Positions 22,637-32,560 of a stretch of DNA of 64,000 nucleotides are shown one piece after another. The notes beneath the pieces are model-generated. The model saw nothing but the letters and a program-made list of their open reading frames with translations. It had not been told where the DNA came from and did no database searches. Source of the stretch: Seiridium cupressi (taxonomy: Eukaryota; Ascomycota; Sordariomycetes; Amphisphaeriales; Sporocadaceae); NCBI GenBank assembly GCA_036674765.1, contig JARVKI010000051.1, positions 247,735-311,734 of the forward strand. Direction: 5' to 3'. The position numbers and the translations under genes are program-made. Within the stretch, counting starts at the first letter, position 1. The number at the start of each line of letters is the position of its first letter.

Positions 22637-23704
22637 ATGTGCAAAACACCTATGCATGATTTCCTGGCTGCTCTGCCGAAATGCGAGCACCACCTGCATA
22701 TCGAGGGCACGTTCGAGCCCGAACTACTATTCGAATTGGCGGCCAAGAACAACATCACATTACCAGCAGATAAGGATGCAGCGTTTGCTTCCATCGAGTC
22801 GTTGAAAGCGAGATACCTGACGTTCGCCAATCTCGATGACTTCCTGGGCTACTACTACATTGCCATGTCGGCACTGATCGACGCCACCGACTTTGAGGCG
22901 CTGGCATATGCATACTTTAAGAAGGCGGCATCCCAAAACGTCCGCCACGCCGAGATCTTCTTCGACGCCCAGGTGCACACGGAGAGGGGTGTGGCCTTTG
23001 AGACGGTGGTGACGGGCCTGAAGGCGGCGCAGAGGCGAGCTGAGAAGGACCTCGGAATCACTACCGAGCTCATCATGTGCCTGGTCAAGCATCTGCCGCT
23101 GCCGAGCGCCTTAGAGACGTTCAACCTTGCCAAGGACGGCGGCTACTTTGCCGATGGTACTCTCTTGGCCATTGGCATGGACTCGTCCGAGAAGCCCTTC
23201 CCGCCCAAGATGTGGACGGAGCTGTACGACGCCGCCAAGGCCGCTGGCATCAGGAGGACCATCCACGCGGGCGAGGAGGGCCCCGCCGACTACGTGGTGC
23301 AGTCGCTCGACCTGCTGGGGGCGCAGCGCATCGACCACGGCCTGCGGACGTTTGAGGACGAGGCGCTGGTCAAGCGGGTGGTGGAGGAGAAGATCATGCT
23401 CACGACGTGCCCGCTGTCGAACCTGATGCTGCAGTGCATCGGGTCCATTTCCGAGTTCCCCCTGCGCAAGCTCCTGGACGCCGGCGTGCGCTTCAGCATC
23501 AACAGCGACGACCCGGCCTACTTTGGCGGATACATCCTCGAGAACTACTGCGTGCTGCAGGACACGTTCGGCCTCACCCTGCGGGAGTGGGAGGGGATCG
23601 CCCAGGGCGCCGTCCTCGGCAGCTGGTGCGGCGAGGAGAGGAAACAGCAGCTACTGGCCGAGATCGACGCCGTCGTATCGCAGTGGAGCAGCAAGCTGGA
23701 GTAG
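22637..23704 (+). CDS. AAH1: Adenine deaminase (adenosine deaminase-like fold)
   Basis: Zinc hydrolase of 355 residues converting adenine to hypoxanthine in purine salvage, cytosolic and nuclear in yeast. It is intronless with a good start (CACAATG). Metal ligands and catalytic residues are in place: HLHIEG (H19, H21), HAGEEG near 210 with the catalytic Glu, a zinc His region QRIDHGLR, TTCPLSN, and SDDPAYFGG (Asp pair near 290). The short length and SDDPAYFGG ending favour the fungal/bacterial adenine deaminase group over adenosine deaminase proper. The 3' half is markedly GC-rich at third positions compared with flanking DNA, which produces long shadow frames. A TA-rich element (TTTATTTAATAATAATAAAA) about 50 bp upstream of the ATG may act in the promoter. 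Confidence 0.93.
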   Translation: MCKTPMHDFLAALPKCEHHLHIEGTFEPELLFELAAKNNITLPADKDAAFASIESLKARYLTFANLDDFLGYYYIAMSALIDATDFEALAYAYFKKAASQNVRHAEIFFDAQVHTERGVAFETVVTGLKAAQRRAEKDLGITTELIMCLVKHLPLPSALETFNLAKDGGYFADGTLLAIGMDSSEKPFPPKMWTELYDAAKAAGIRRTIHAGEEGPADYVVQSLDLLGAQRIDHGLRTFEDEALVKRVVEEKIMLTTCPLSNLMLQCIGSISEFPLRKLLDAGVRFSINSDDPAYFGGYILENYCVLQDTFGLTLREWEGIAQGAVLGSWCGEERKQQLLAEIDAVVSQWSSKLE

Positions 23705-26597
23705 TCTCCTGGGCGGTACAAGTAATAGTAAAAATTCATAATAATATGACCTGCGATATCCCGGCCGTACTACTTGTTTCTTTGCCCTCTTCTGAAAGTC
23801 TTTTTCCTCGGTTGCATAATGTTCTGAAACCGATCCTCTCGTGGCTCAACGCGACCTTCCCCTTTGGAACCTGCTCGCGGCAGTAATGGGCCGAGATTAG
23901 TTTCAAATGATCCGCGGCCGATTGGATCACGTACGTCGATGGATAATCTTGTTTTCCCCGACGAACGACGAATAGGAGAAGCGATGTTTCAGTGGCCGCC
24001 AGATGAATGGTCTTATTGATCGGATGATAGATGGTGGCAGTGATTAGTCAAGGCCCTCGAAGATGAGCAAATATGGATGAAACCCTTTCGCTACCTATAT
24101 TTAGGTCTCTGTGCGATCGACAGTACCGTTGGCACGGGATGTTTACCGTGATATGCATATGATACAAGATTGCTCTATCGTCGTCTATTTTAGTCAGCAT
24201 TGATGGCTTCCCTCCATTGCCGATTTTTGATACCAAGCAAGGTGTATTCAACATCTGGCGATGCTAGAGGAATTCTAGACTAGGCGGGCGTGGGGCTTCT
24301 AGATACAATAGTCACTATAGATGGTACATTTGGTGCTTTGATTGGTATTATTCATGCCCTGTGGGATTCCATGACTCTCAAGTATGTCTCCAAAGTACTC
24401 GAGCCGTAAGACTTTTCGTCTTACGTTATGTCCCCCCTCGTGTACCTGTACTGTTTTTCATCTCTCTACATGGTTAAGGCCATAATGCCTTGTATGATTA
24501 TCCCTCAGGGGTGCCCTTTGCAGTAAAGGCTTGTAGAATGCCAATCAACAATCTCTTAGACCCAGTCACGCAATATAGCCTGATCCGCAAGCCCTGTTTT
24601 GTATGCAAGTATATACTTCTGCTATTGTGATGTGCTATTTGAGTCCAGTAACAGTCTTTGCATGTATTTCTGGACACTTCCTGTTCGATCTGGCAAACAA
24701 GCATATCCGCACTATCAGGTGACGGATGTGCTAAGTTGATCAACCCCTTGGCCATTCGGTTCTTAACAGCTACACCTATTGTGTGTGTGTTCCCCATCGT
24801 AATCCTGCTGATGTGGCCCCCGTATTGCCCTCTTGATGTGAATCGTTCAACTGTCAACTCTAGCGTGGGAGGACGACTCCTTATCGTAGTGCTATAATAT
24901 TAGAGTAAAAAAAGGAAAGAAAAAATAACTCAGGGATTTTAAGCTCCTTTTTTCTTAAATTCCTCTTAAGAGGCTCTGATGATTTATTAGATTGATGATA
25001 AGGTTTGATCGTTGATATAGCTTCCCGTAAACGTAAGCGGTAATATACCAGTACAAGTCGAATAGCAGGTATCCTTTTGAGCAAAAATTATATTTTTTTC
25101 CTAGAGTTATAATCTAGTATTATTATAGCGGTCTTTTTAAGGTTGCTAGAGTATGTGTCTTTTTATGTATAAGCAGCACTGCTGGTGGTTAGCTGTACGT
25201 TAATGGCTCTTTTTTAAACGCTGGCGTATATCTTTTAAAGGCCTTACCGCGCAGTTAACTGCGTATATAATATCGGGTTAATTTTACTTAAAAGTGTAAT
25301 AATCTTACGAGTATAACCCCCTATTGAATACGTCGGTATATTTAAACAAAGCAAAATTCTAGATTATATTATGCTAAAAATTTGAAAAACATCGAACCCA
25401 ATATTAACATTGCTATCTTATATAACTGTATGTGGATTCATCTATTCTAGTGTACTACGAATAAGGTATAGTGTTTCTTAATCGCCGTACAACAAACCCC
25501 CTGCGGGCCCGGGCAGCCCCCGGATGAAACTGCCGTCAGCTTGACCAAAGAAAACCGACATTCCACAATGTAAAGATCCTCAATATAACATCCTTTTGAG
25601 GTTCCGCGAGAACGAACACGGCTCTGTGTTTCCTTAAGGTTGAGCCACGTTTCATACGGAGGGAATTATCTCGCGAAGATTGCTGTCTTATATAAACAGA
25701 CCTTCATAATGGTTCCGAGCGTATGACAACCCACTATGTATGAGACTCGCCATCTATCGTCGAAACACAAGTTTAAACCTTTCCAGTTCTACAGTAAGTA
25801 CAATTCCCTGCTTATGCTTGATAAATCTGCTAAGTGAATTATATTAGCAATCGTCCGGAGGAACTGGGAAACAGGGGGTTGTCAGGCCACCCCCAGCAAC
25901 CCGTTGATGATTGATGAAATTGCCTCTTTTTTTTTTTTTTTTTTTTTTCTTCCAACCAGTAAAGGCGCAAATCCTCTTGACCCAACTCTTCCCTCGAGTA
26001 TGATGATACTCGTGTCATCATTTAAAAGCCTAAGCAATCCCCTTACATATATATATGTCGTACTATGCGTGGGCGCTGCGCTGTATTCTAAAGTACTCTC
26101 GCACGCCAACGCGGTCTCGCGTACTTACGGCATCGTGATTATCTATCCCCCCCCCCCCTCCCAGGCTTTTCAATTCAATTTTTTTGCCTAGATCTGCAGA
26201 TTCGAACCATCGCATTCGAATTCGAGTTCAGGGTCCATACATCAAAACAAGAACCCTCGAAAAAGGAAAGGAAACTCATAAATACGACCCCAAAGGCATC
26301 TCTACGTGATAGGCCCTTCCTTCTCCTTCTCACTGAGGATTGGATTTCTGGACCTCCCTTTTAAAAATGATGATGCCGCTGGTGGGTTCCCAAGCAATCG
26401 GATTTTGATAACGCAGATCAAACGGCCAAATGACGACGGAACATATTTCTGCTCTTATCCCTCCCTTCGTCCCTATCTTCGAATAGAATCGCACCACTCT
26501 CTTTCCATCAGCCTCCTTATCACCACTTCAGGCCGACAAGGCTGTTATTGCTACCGTTTACACCACAATTTCTTCTAGCCTTCGGTTCATACGCATA
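23705..26597. other. Intergenic region with AT-rich core, no gene seen
   Basis: This follows adenine deaminase. The first 1.2 kb is unremarkable. About 24.9-25.5 kb is AT-rich (listed separately). A 22-bp T run lies at 25927-25948 and a 12-bp C run at 26147-26158. From about 26.2 kb the sequence becomes pyrimidine-rich, as in a leader for the MYND-like exons that follow. Confidence 0.45.
24900..25480. repeat. AT-rich block, possible RIP-decayed repeat relic
   Basis: About 0.6 kb is clearly AT-rich relative to both flanks, full of TA/TTTA/ATAT words and stop codons in all frames. This is what repeat-induced point mutation leaves of an old transposon in Pezizomycotina. No ends, terminal repeats or protein relic could be recognised, so this is a composition call only. 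Confidence 0.35.
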
Positions 26598-26790
26598 TGC
26601 TGCGGTAACAAGGATCAGAACGATTCTTTGAGATGCCAGGAAGAACCGAAGATCGAATGCTCGAACTGCGACCTTGGCAACGTAAGTAGCCTAAGCCCCC
26701 GGAAGTCGTGTGATTTAGTCCCCAAGCTAACGGCACTGCGCCTGACAGTACTGCAGTGAGGCCTGTAGAGAAGATAACGATTTTCGATAA
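26598..26790 (+). pseudogene. MYND-type zinc-finger exon pair (gene fragment or decayed gene)
   Basis: Two short segments joined by a textbook intron (26682-26748, donor GTAAGT, branch GCTAAC, acceptor GACAG) encode a cysteine pattern CCGN..RC..ECSNC-x4-YCSEACRED, matching the core of MYND fingers (C-x2-C..YCS..C). The expected final H-x3-C pair is missing because the frame stops at 26788. The +1 frame after the stop reads DKKDE, which could be the displaced continuation. Upstream the frame is open to a stop at 26484 but lacks an ATG, so a further 5' exon or a lost start is needed. The following ~200 bp are purine-rich (AAGGACGA-like words) and could encode an acidic/basic tail. Probably a broken or truncated MYND protein. 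Confidence 0.45.
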
Positions 26791-27237
26791 AAAGGACGAG
26801 CCAAAGATAAAGACGAGGGCAAGGAGGAATCTAATAAAAACGGAAACCAAAATAACTATAATAAAAAGCAGGAAATAAGGAAGACTATTATAATTATAAT
26901 AAAAAGGAGGAAAACGAGAAGGACGACAACGAAAAGGACGAGAAGGACGACAAAAAGGACGACGACGAGGGTGAGAACGTTGGCAGTAAATTGACAGCTC
27001 GAACACTTATTATAATAGTGCCCTGGGTTTATTCGAGTATAGAATAGTAATAACCGATGGGTTATCCGAATATAAGTCCAGATTGGTAGTCGGTGAATTC
27101 TGGCAACCTCGCCAAGTTCTGTAAAGCAGGAGCGACCTCAAACTGCAACGAGCTTTTCCAGCATCTCACTTCTTCGACTTTGCCGCCCTCCCCCCTCCCC
27201 CATCCTCCATCCCCCCAATTCTGGCAATATCAATACC

Positions 27238-27337
27238 GTAAGTCATTGATCGATAAATCCATCCCTCTATCCCTCTATTCACTAACCTACTGATCCACTG
27301 ATTCACTGATCTCCTGATTCACTAATTTTCGTTACAG
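27238..27337 (+). other. Probable 5' UTR intron of the following gene
   Basis: Donor GTAAGT at 27238 and acceptor TTACAG at 27336-27337, with CACTAAC-like branch words, lie just upstream of the ATG at 27365. The intron contains imperfect CTGATTCACTGAT-type repeats. The spliced leader would end about 27 nt before the start codon. Confidence 0.5.
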
Positions 27338-27364
27338 GCAAGAACGCCAGACACAGGTCCCATC

Positions 27365-28362
27365 ATGTCTTATCGCTCTGGCCCCAGTCAGGACGCCCAG
27401 CCCGAAGACGTCGATTTTATCCCGGGCGGCACCTATGTTCCCCCTCACACCATGCTCCAGCAGAACAGCCAACAGGTGCTGCAGGTAGCGCCACAACAGC
27501 TTACGCGCTTCCCCAATACCCACCTGTATTATGGCTGGGGTACATATGAGAAAAGCTTGGGAACCTACGGCAAGCTGACATAATCTGCCTTTAGACGTTA
27601 GCTAACCAATTACCAGGAGCTGCTTACGATCCGACCACGGACGTAGAGAAGCTGGTTGACTACCGGTATTATCCAAAGCGGGCTAGAGCACCAGCCACCA
27701 CCCCCGCCACCGCCACTGCTCCTGCCACTGCCACCGTCACTGCCGCCGCGACGGATCAAGCCACAATCCCGAAGCCGGCCCCGGAGCAGGCCTCGGCCAC
27801 CACTGATGGTGCCCCCAAGAAGAAGAATAAGAAGAAGCCGAAGAAGAAGAAGAAGGCCACAAGCAACCAGGCTCCCACCAATGAGGGTTCAAAACAAGGC
27901 TCGGATGAGGTGCACACGTCCGAAGCCCTGACAACTATCGTCGAGAAGCCTTCCCTTCTCTTGGCTCAGGATGACCTTGTGGGCGAGGTAGTCAAAGAGG
28001 GCAAGCCTGTCGAGGGCGTCGAGCCCGCAGAGGACGTCGAGCCCGCACAGGACGTCGAGCCCGCACAGGACGTCGAGCCCGCCGATAACGCCAAGTCAGT
28101 GGACGAATGCCCCCCGAGCAAACCTGATGCTCCTGTCCAGAAAGCGCCCATCTCGACCGTTGAGAATCCGCTCTATACTAGACCTGCGCGTGGGGCCAAG
28201 ATCAAGCCTGGCTACTCTATGGATGACCTCACGAAGAAGGAGATACTAACTGCCGTGACCTGGAAAGAGGCGACAGGCAGAGATCCCATTCGTGACGTCC
28301 CGTGGACTGCTGCCGACTGGGAGGAGCTGAAGGAGCTGGGTTACGCCTGGATAATCTCATGA
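27365..28362 (+). CDS. Hypothetical low-complexity Ala/Thr/Lys-rich protein with tandem repeats
   Basis: I do not recognise this family. Exon 1 is 27365-27539, the intron 27540-27616 (GTACAT..GCTAACC..CCAG), exon 2 27617-28362; the join makes YYGWGAAYDPTTD in frame and gives 306 residues. Order: an N-terminal segment with FIPGGTYVPPH, an Ala/Thr/Pro-rich stretch, a strongly basic block KKKNKKKPKKKKK that could be a nuclear/nucleolar signal, four copies of an acidic six-residue repeat (VEPAQD type), and a C-terminal module with TWKEATGRDP and PWTAADW. The last module is tandemly duplicated at DNA level, but a frame change ends the protein at TGA 28360. No signal peptide. Probably expressed; function unknown. 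Confidence 0.6.
28018..28089. repeat. 18-bp tandem repeat, four units
   Basis: Four consecutive 18-bp units of the GTCGAGCCCGCACAGGAC type; units 2 and 3 are identical, units 1 and 4 differ at a few bases. It is in frame within the hypothetical gene and encodes the acidic hexapeptide repeat. Such minisatellites usually vary in copy number between strains. Confidence 0.9.
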
Positions 28363-28468
28363 CCTTACGGAGAAGGAGATACTAACTGCCGTGACCTGGA
28401 AAGAGGCGACAGGCAGAGATCCCATTCGTGACGTCCCGTGGACTGCCGCCGACTGGAAGGAGCTGGAC
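28210..28468. repeat. 129-bp tandem duplication with a frame-breaking 7-bp insertion
   Basis: Unit 1 (28210-28338, 43 codons) is followed by unit 2 (from 28339). A 76-bp core is identical (28235-28310 versus 28371-28446). Between the module start (GGYTAC) and the first conserved GAC, unit 2 is 7 bp longer, which shifts the frame and creates the TGA at 28360. The second copy is still open in the new frame to a TAG near 28533, ending KTWWP. Confidence 0.85.
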
Positions 28469-28539
28469 CGGGTACCCATGTTTAACAGCCCACTGTTCCA
28501 ACGGCCGGAGGAGCGTAAGACTTGGTGGCCATAGTAAAG

Positions 28540-29311
28540 ATGGCCGTTATGTTCACAGACAGAGGAGAGGCTTGATCATGTACGATCAATTGCTAGCAGT
28601 CAATCCAAGAACCCTGGTTCGGGATTGATCTCTCTGGAGTCTGGTCATGAACGATCTCGAAATCTCGAAGATGGTTTCTGGAATCAAGCGTGTTTTGCAC
28701 TGGGAGAAACGGATTGTATGGATCTACGAAAGCGTCATGGGTATATCCTGGTTTGATAGTATGCCAAGTTGGCAACAATAAAGTACATCAAAACGACTGT
28801 AGTAGTTTCAGGCGAATGAAGTCGAACGAGGCCGAATATGTGATCATGTTGGGACACCTCAAACTTTCTACTAAGAAAGCGCTCGTCGAATACGTAGATA
28901 ATAGAGAATGATCCCAGTCTCTCTGCATTCCTCAGCAGCGGTCATGAAAACCTACGAGGTGGAGCGGTATGACTTCGGCCAAAACATTGGCGCTGCGATG
29001 GCGCGCAGTTGGGCATCAGAGGACGAGGCGTGACGTTGGCGTTGGTGCAGCTGCACGTAATTTACCTCACTAACCTCGTTAAGTACTTAGTTGACCCCTG
29101 CACGGTTACAAACGTGGCACTCCCTCCAATCCAATGTTAGGCTGGCGCATCACGGTCATTGGATCCCATCACCCGTGCGTGCATCACCACTTGTTTTTCC
29201 TGTGGACTTTTTCGCAATTTGCAAACCCCTCGACGCCATGCCATAGCCCAAGGACGCGTCCGATACTTCAGATTGGAGAGGAACGGCCCACGGCCGCGGA
29301 AAGTTCACGAG
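28540..29311. other. Intergenic region, no gene seen
   Basis: The presumed 3' UTR of the hypothetical gene and promoter/leader of the TBC gene. The frame of the TBC gene is open upstream to a TTG at 29159, but no ATG precedes 29312 in that frame. A 73-codon frame at 28690-28911 has no features. Confidence 0.5.
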
Positions 29312-32300
29312 ATGGAGCCCGGATCGTCTTCATCTTCTGTTAGCCACCTTCAGCGTTCCACGTCACAGCTGTCGACGACCTCGGCCAGAAGTGGAAGAGG
29401 CCACACACTACGCACGAGATCAAGGCAGAGAGCGAAGCTAACTTCACATCCCTCGAGCTCGGCCTCGTCCATTGCAGCTTCCGACAAGTCTTTGACCTCT
29501 TTTCCATCCTTCTCGCCCGAGTCGCCCCGCGATGGCGGGCCGTTCTTCGAAACCTTTGAAACAGCGACCCAGAACAAGTCGTCGGGCGCCGAGAGGAAAC
29601 CCTCCAACCCTCAGTCTATCAACTCCATAGTCCAGAGCCTGACCTCAATTGATACCCCCAAGACACCAAGGAACGCACTATTCGAGGACACGCCGCTCTC
29701 GACAAGGAAGATACCAGGCGCCCTGCACCATGCCGACGATGACCACATCCAACGACTTGTTGCGCGCCACGGTGCGTCGAACTTGATCCGTCAGATCGCC
29801 GAAGACCTGGCCCAACGAGATGACCAAATCGCAAATCTGAGGCGGAGAGCCGATCAACGGGAGAGAGCACTCAGGAAGATAATCTTGGAATGCGGACTAT
29901 CGAATCTCGACCTCGAAAAGAGACTACGTGAGGTCGAAACGGAGCTCAAGGCACAGGAGCAGTCCAAGAAGGGTGGGCTGTCTGATTTGATGAGCGACGC
30001 CATGCAAGATACTGTCACATACGCGAACAACGGGATCAGTGCTGCTACAATAAGAGCGAGTAGCCTGTCGGTTTCAAAAGACAACGACGGCAAGGCACCG
30101 GGCACCATGCGAGGCTGGAAGGACTGGATCCTGGGAACTGGCACAAGCAAGAGGAGTAGCAGGGCTAGTAGCGTTAATGGCGATGTTACCAAGGCTGCTG
30201 TTCGGGCCTCTACTACGCCTGGAGATCGGCGACCTACATTACAGGAAGACCTGTTCACGCCGCCAGATGCTGAATCTGTAAAGAGCTCTAGCAGAGCATC
30301 CAGCATCTACTCGGGCCAAGGGCCAAGGAAACCCTCCACATCACTGGCCAGCATGGCACTACAACTTGTGGCTGGAAGGGCTGCGGGCTGGGATGGCGAT
30401 TCTACTAGGGGAAGATCGAACTCCGCAGGTCAGGGCGGCGGTTCCCTGAGGACCGCCTCCGCCACCAGTGCGAGGACAAACGCTTCTAGTCGCGCAGTGT
30501 CAAGTCAAGTAGGGCCGAAGGCTCTAATGGCAATGCGACGTGCAACACCAGCGCCGATTAACAATACTATGAGAAGCAGGCCCCAGGAGAGGTGGGAGGC
30601 CGCTGGCGTCAGCCCGCCTAGTCCTGTGGCTTCACGGCCTGATAACTCTGGGCCGGTCGAAATGGACACCATCTTCTCACCTGAAGGGCAGCCCCCGATC
30701 CTGACTCATGTGTATAATAACCACGCCGGCTCAGAGTTCCTAACAGACTCATTTGGTTTCATTTTTGATCAGCGCAGGAGGAAGCGGCAGAAGGAGGCTG
30801 CCCAGGTCGCGCTACAGATGAAAAGGGGCAGTCGCACTGAGATGCTGACCGGGAAAACAACTATATCACCGAACCTCAGTGAAGATGACGTCAGATCATT
30901 GCGGGAGACCGGGAGTATTGAACGGCCAGATAGCCCATTTTCGATTGATGATATTACCGAGCGACCAAAGAGATGGCAAGACTATCTAAAGATCGCAACC
31001 TTTCCTACCGAGTTGCTCTCTCACACTCCGTCCATGACCGCCTCTGCGCTCGAGGTCCACGGTGGACAGTCGCCAGGCTTGATCATGTCCGAGGAGCGGG
31101 GCTTCCTCCCACCAGCAAGCACGACTGCGGCTGTCAACGATGAGACTGCTGCAAGTGAGACGGCCAAGTCAGCTGAAGAGACATCAGCTATTGCTGTCGG
31201 CCAAGAAGATACTGAACCAGTCAAGATCCTCCTAGATCAGCTCAACGACGTTCACGAAGCATTGCAGCGGGAGAAGACACTGAAGTGGAACGAGTTCATG
31301 CGTAAAGTCCGTGCCGAGCGCCGCCGGGAAGGCGAGGCTGCTGCCGCCGCCGCCGTTGCAGCTGCGGAAGCCCGATATCAGCAGGCCCCGTTGATGCTAC
31401 CCGAAGCCAAACTAGCGGATGGGGAGCTCATTGGTATTGCCGATCTTGGTGTCAAGGGCAAAGTTGGGCGGAACAAATGGATCGAGTTCAGGAATCTGGT
31501 TCTCGGCGGAATACCTGTCGAGCTTCGACCTAAAGTCTGGCTAGAGGGCTGTGGTGCGACTTTCAAGCGATTGCCGGGATACTACGACGATCTTGTGTCA
31601 CAGGGAGCTGAAGGCCTTGATCCTGCTACGGTGACGGACATTGATAGAGATATTGATCGCACGCTACGTGACAATATCTTCTTCCTTCGCGGCCCCGGCG
31701 TACAAAAGCTGCACGAACTGCTAGTAGCTTACGCCCGGCGCAATCCAAACGTTGGGTACTGTCAAGGCATGAACCTCATTGCTGCCAATCTTCTCTTGAT
31801 CATGCCCTCGGCGGAAGAGGCATTTTGGATTTTGACCTGCATGATTGAGAAGATGCTGCCTGAAGGCTACTTTGATCACTCTCTCATCGCTTCACGTGCC
31901 GATCAACAGATACTTCGGCAATACGTCTCTCAAGTCCTGCCAAAACTCTCGCAGCATCTAGAGGCAATGTCCATTGACCTTGAGACTCTGACCTTTCAGT
32001 GGTTTCTGAGCATCTTCACTGACTGTCTTAGCGCTGAGGCTCTTTTCAGGGTCTGGGATGTCATTCTCTGCACAGGAGATGGCAGTACATTCCTTTTCCA
32101 AGTCGCTCTAGCGCTTCTAAAGCTCAATGAACGACAATTGTTGGCCTGCTCCGCACCTAGCGACATCTACACATATATCAATCGCCAGATGACCAATCAC
32201 GCTATCAGTATCGATGGGTTGATTCAAGCCTCGGAGGGCCTACGTAAGGAGGTCAAACGCGAAGATGTCGAGGCGAGGAGAGAAGTAGCCATCGAGGCAG

Positions 32301-32560
32301 AAAAGCAGCTGATGAAGGAGCGTGAGGAGTTTAGAGAAGCCCGACTATCGAATAAGGCAGTAAGCGCACCGGCCCTCGTCACGCCAGAGAGTGCGAGTGC
32401 AGTGCCCAGCCCTATTCCTAGTCCCAACTTGATACAGGATGAAAACAATGGTGCGGCGAGTACATCCATTGTGGATTTGCGGGAATTGGAAGCGGATCGG
32501 GAGCTGATGGTACGCACACCGATGCCGATCGAGGAAGAGATCGGGCTGGGTCTTGGATGA
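29312..32560 (+). CDS. TBC-domain Rab GTPase-activating protein
   Basis: Cytosolic GAP for Rab/Ypt GTPases in membrane traffic, 1082 residues, intronless. The ATG at 29312 (ACGAGATGG) is the first in a frame open further upstream. Order: a Ser/Thr-rich disordered N-terminus; a coiled coil (~160-225, DDQIANLRRRADQRERALRK); a long disordered region with low-complexity Ser/Ala; a second helical Ala/Glu-rich stretch; and the TBC domain (~731-960) starting GGIPVELRPKVW. Both catalytic fingers are visible: the arginine in IDRDIDRT (~775-782) and glutamine in YCQGMN (~815). FQWFLSIFTDCLSAEALFRVWD follows, typical of the Gyp2/Mdr1-like group. A charged coiled tail (EAEKQLMKEREEF) ends the protein. 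The specific Rab target cannot be told. Confidence 0.92.
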   Translation: MEPGSSSSSVSHLQRSTSQLSTTSARSGRGHTLRTRSRQRAKLTSHPSSSASSIAASDKSLTSFPSFSPESPRDGGPFFETFETATQNKSSGAERKPSNPQSINSIVQSLTSIDTPKTPRNALFEDTPLSTRKIPGALHHADDDHIQRLVARHGASNLIRQIAEDLAQRDDQIANLRRRADQRERALRKIILECGLSNLDLEKRLREVETELKAQEQSKKGGLSDLMSDAMQDTVTYANNGISAATIRASSLSVSKDNDGKAPGTMRGWKDWILGTGTSKRSSRASSVNGDVTKAAVRASTTPGDRRPTLQEDLFTPPDAESVKSSSRASSIYSGQGPRKPSTSLASMALQLVAGRAAGWDGDSTRGRSNSAGQGGGSLRTASATSARTNASSRAVSSQVGPKALMAMRRATPAPINNTMRSRPQERWEAAGVSPPSPVASRPDNSGPVEMDTIFSPEGQPPILTHVYNNHAGSEFLTDSFGFIFDQRRRKRQKEAAQVALQMKRGSRTEMLTGKTTISPNLSEDDVRSLRETGSIERPDSPFSIDDITERPKRWQDYLKIATFPTELLSHTPSMTASALEVHGGQSPGLIMSEERGFLPPASTTAAVNDETAASETAKSAEETSAIAVGQEDTEPVKILLDQLNDVHEALQREKTLKWNEFMRKVRAERRREGEAAAAAAVAAAEARYQQAPLMLPEAKLADGELIGIADLGVKGKVGRNKWIEFRNLVLGGIPVELRPKVWLEGCGATFKRLPGYYDDLVSQGAEGLDPATVTDIDRDIDRTLRDNIFFLRGPGVQKLHELLVAYARRNPNVGYCQGMNLIAANLLLIMPSAEEAFWILTCMIEKMLPEGYFDHSLIASRADQQILRQYVSQVLPKLSQHLEAMSIDLETLTFQWFLSIFTDCLSAEALFRVWDVILCTGDGSTFLFQVALALLKLNERQLLACSAPSDIYTYINRQMTNHAISIDGLIQASEGLRKEVKREDVEARREVAIEAEKQLMKEREEFREARLSNKAVSAPALVTPESASAVPSPIPSPNLIQDENNGAASTSIVDLRELEADRELMVRTPMPIEEEIGLGLG

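Noticed and set aside
23077..23886. Long overlapping frames inside adenine deaminase
   Set aside because: They are GC-driven shadow frames of the AAH1 coding sequence, whose zinc and catalytic motifs are intact.
27656..27931. Pro/Arg-rich plus frame over the hypothetical gene
   Set aside because: It is a shadow of exon 2 (27617-28362); the splice with exon 1 at 27539 fits the other frame.
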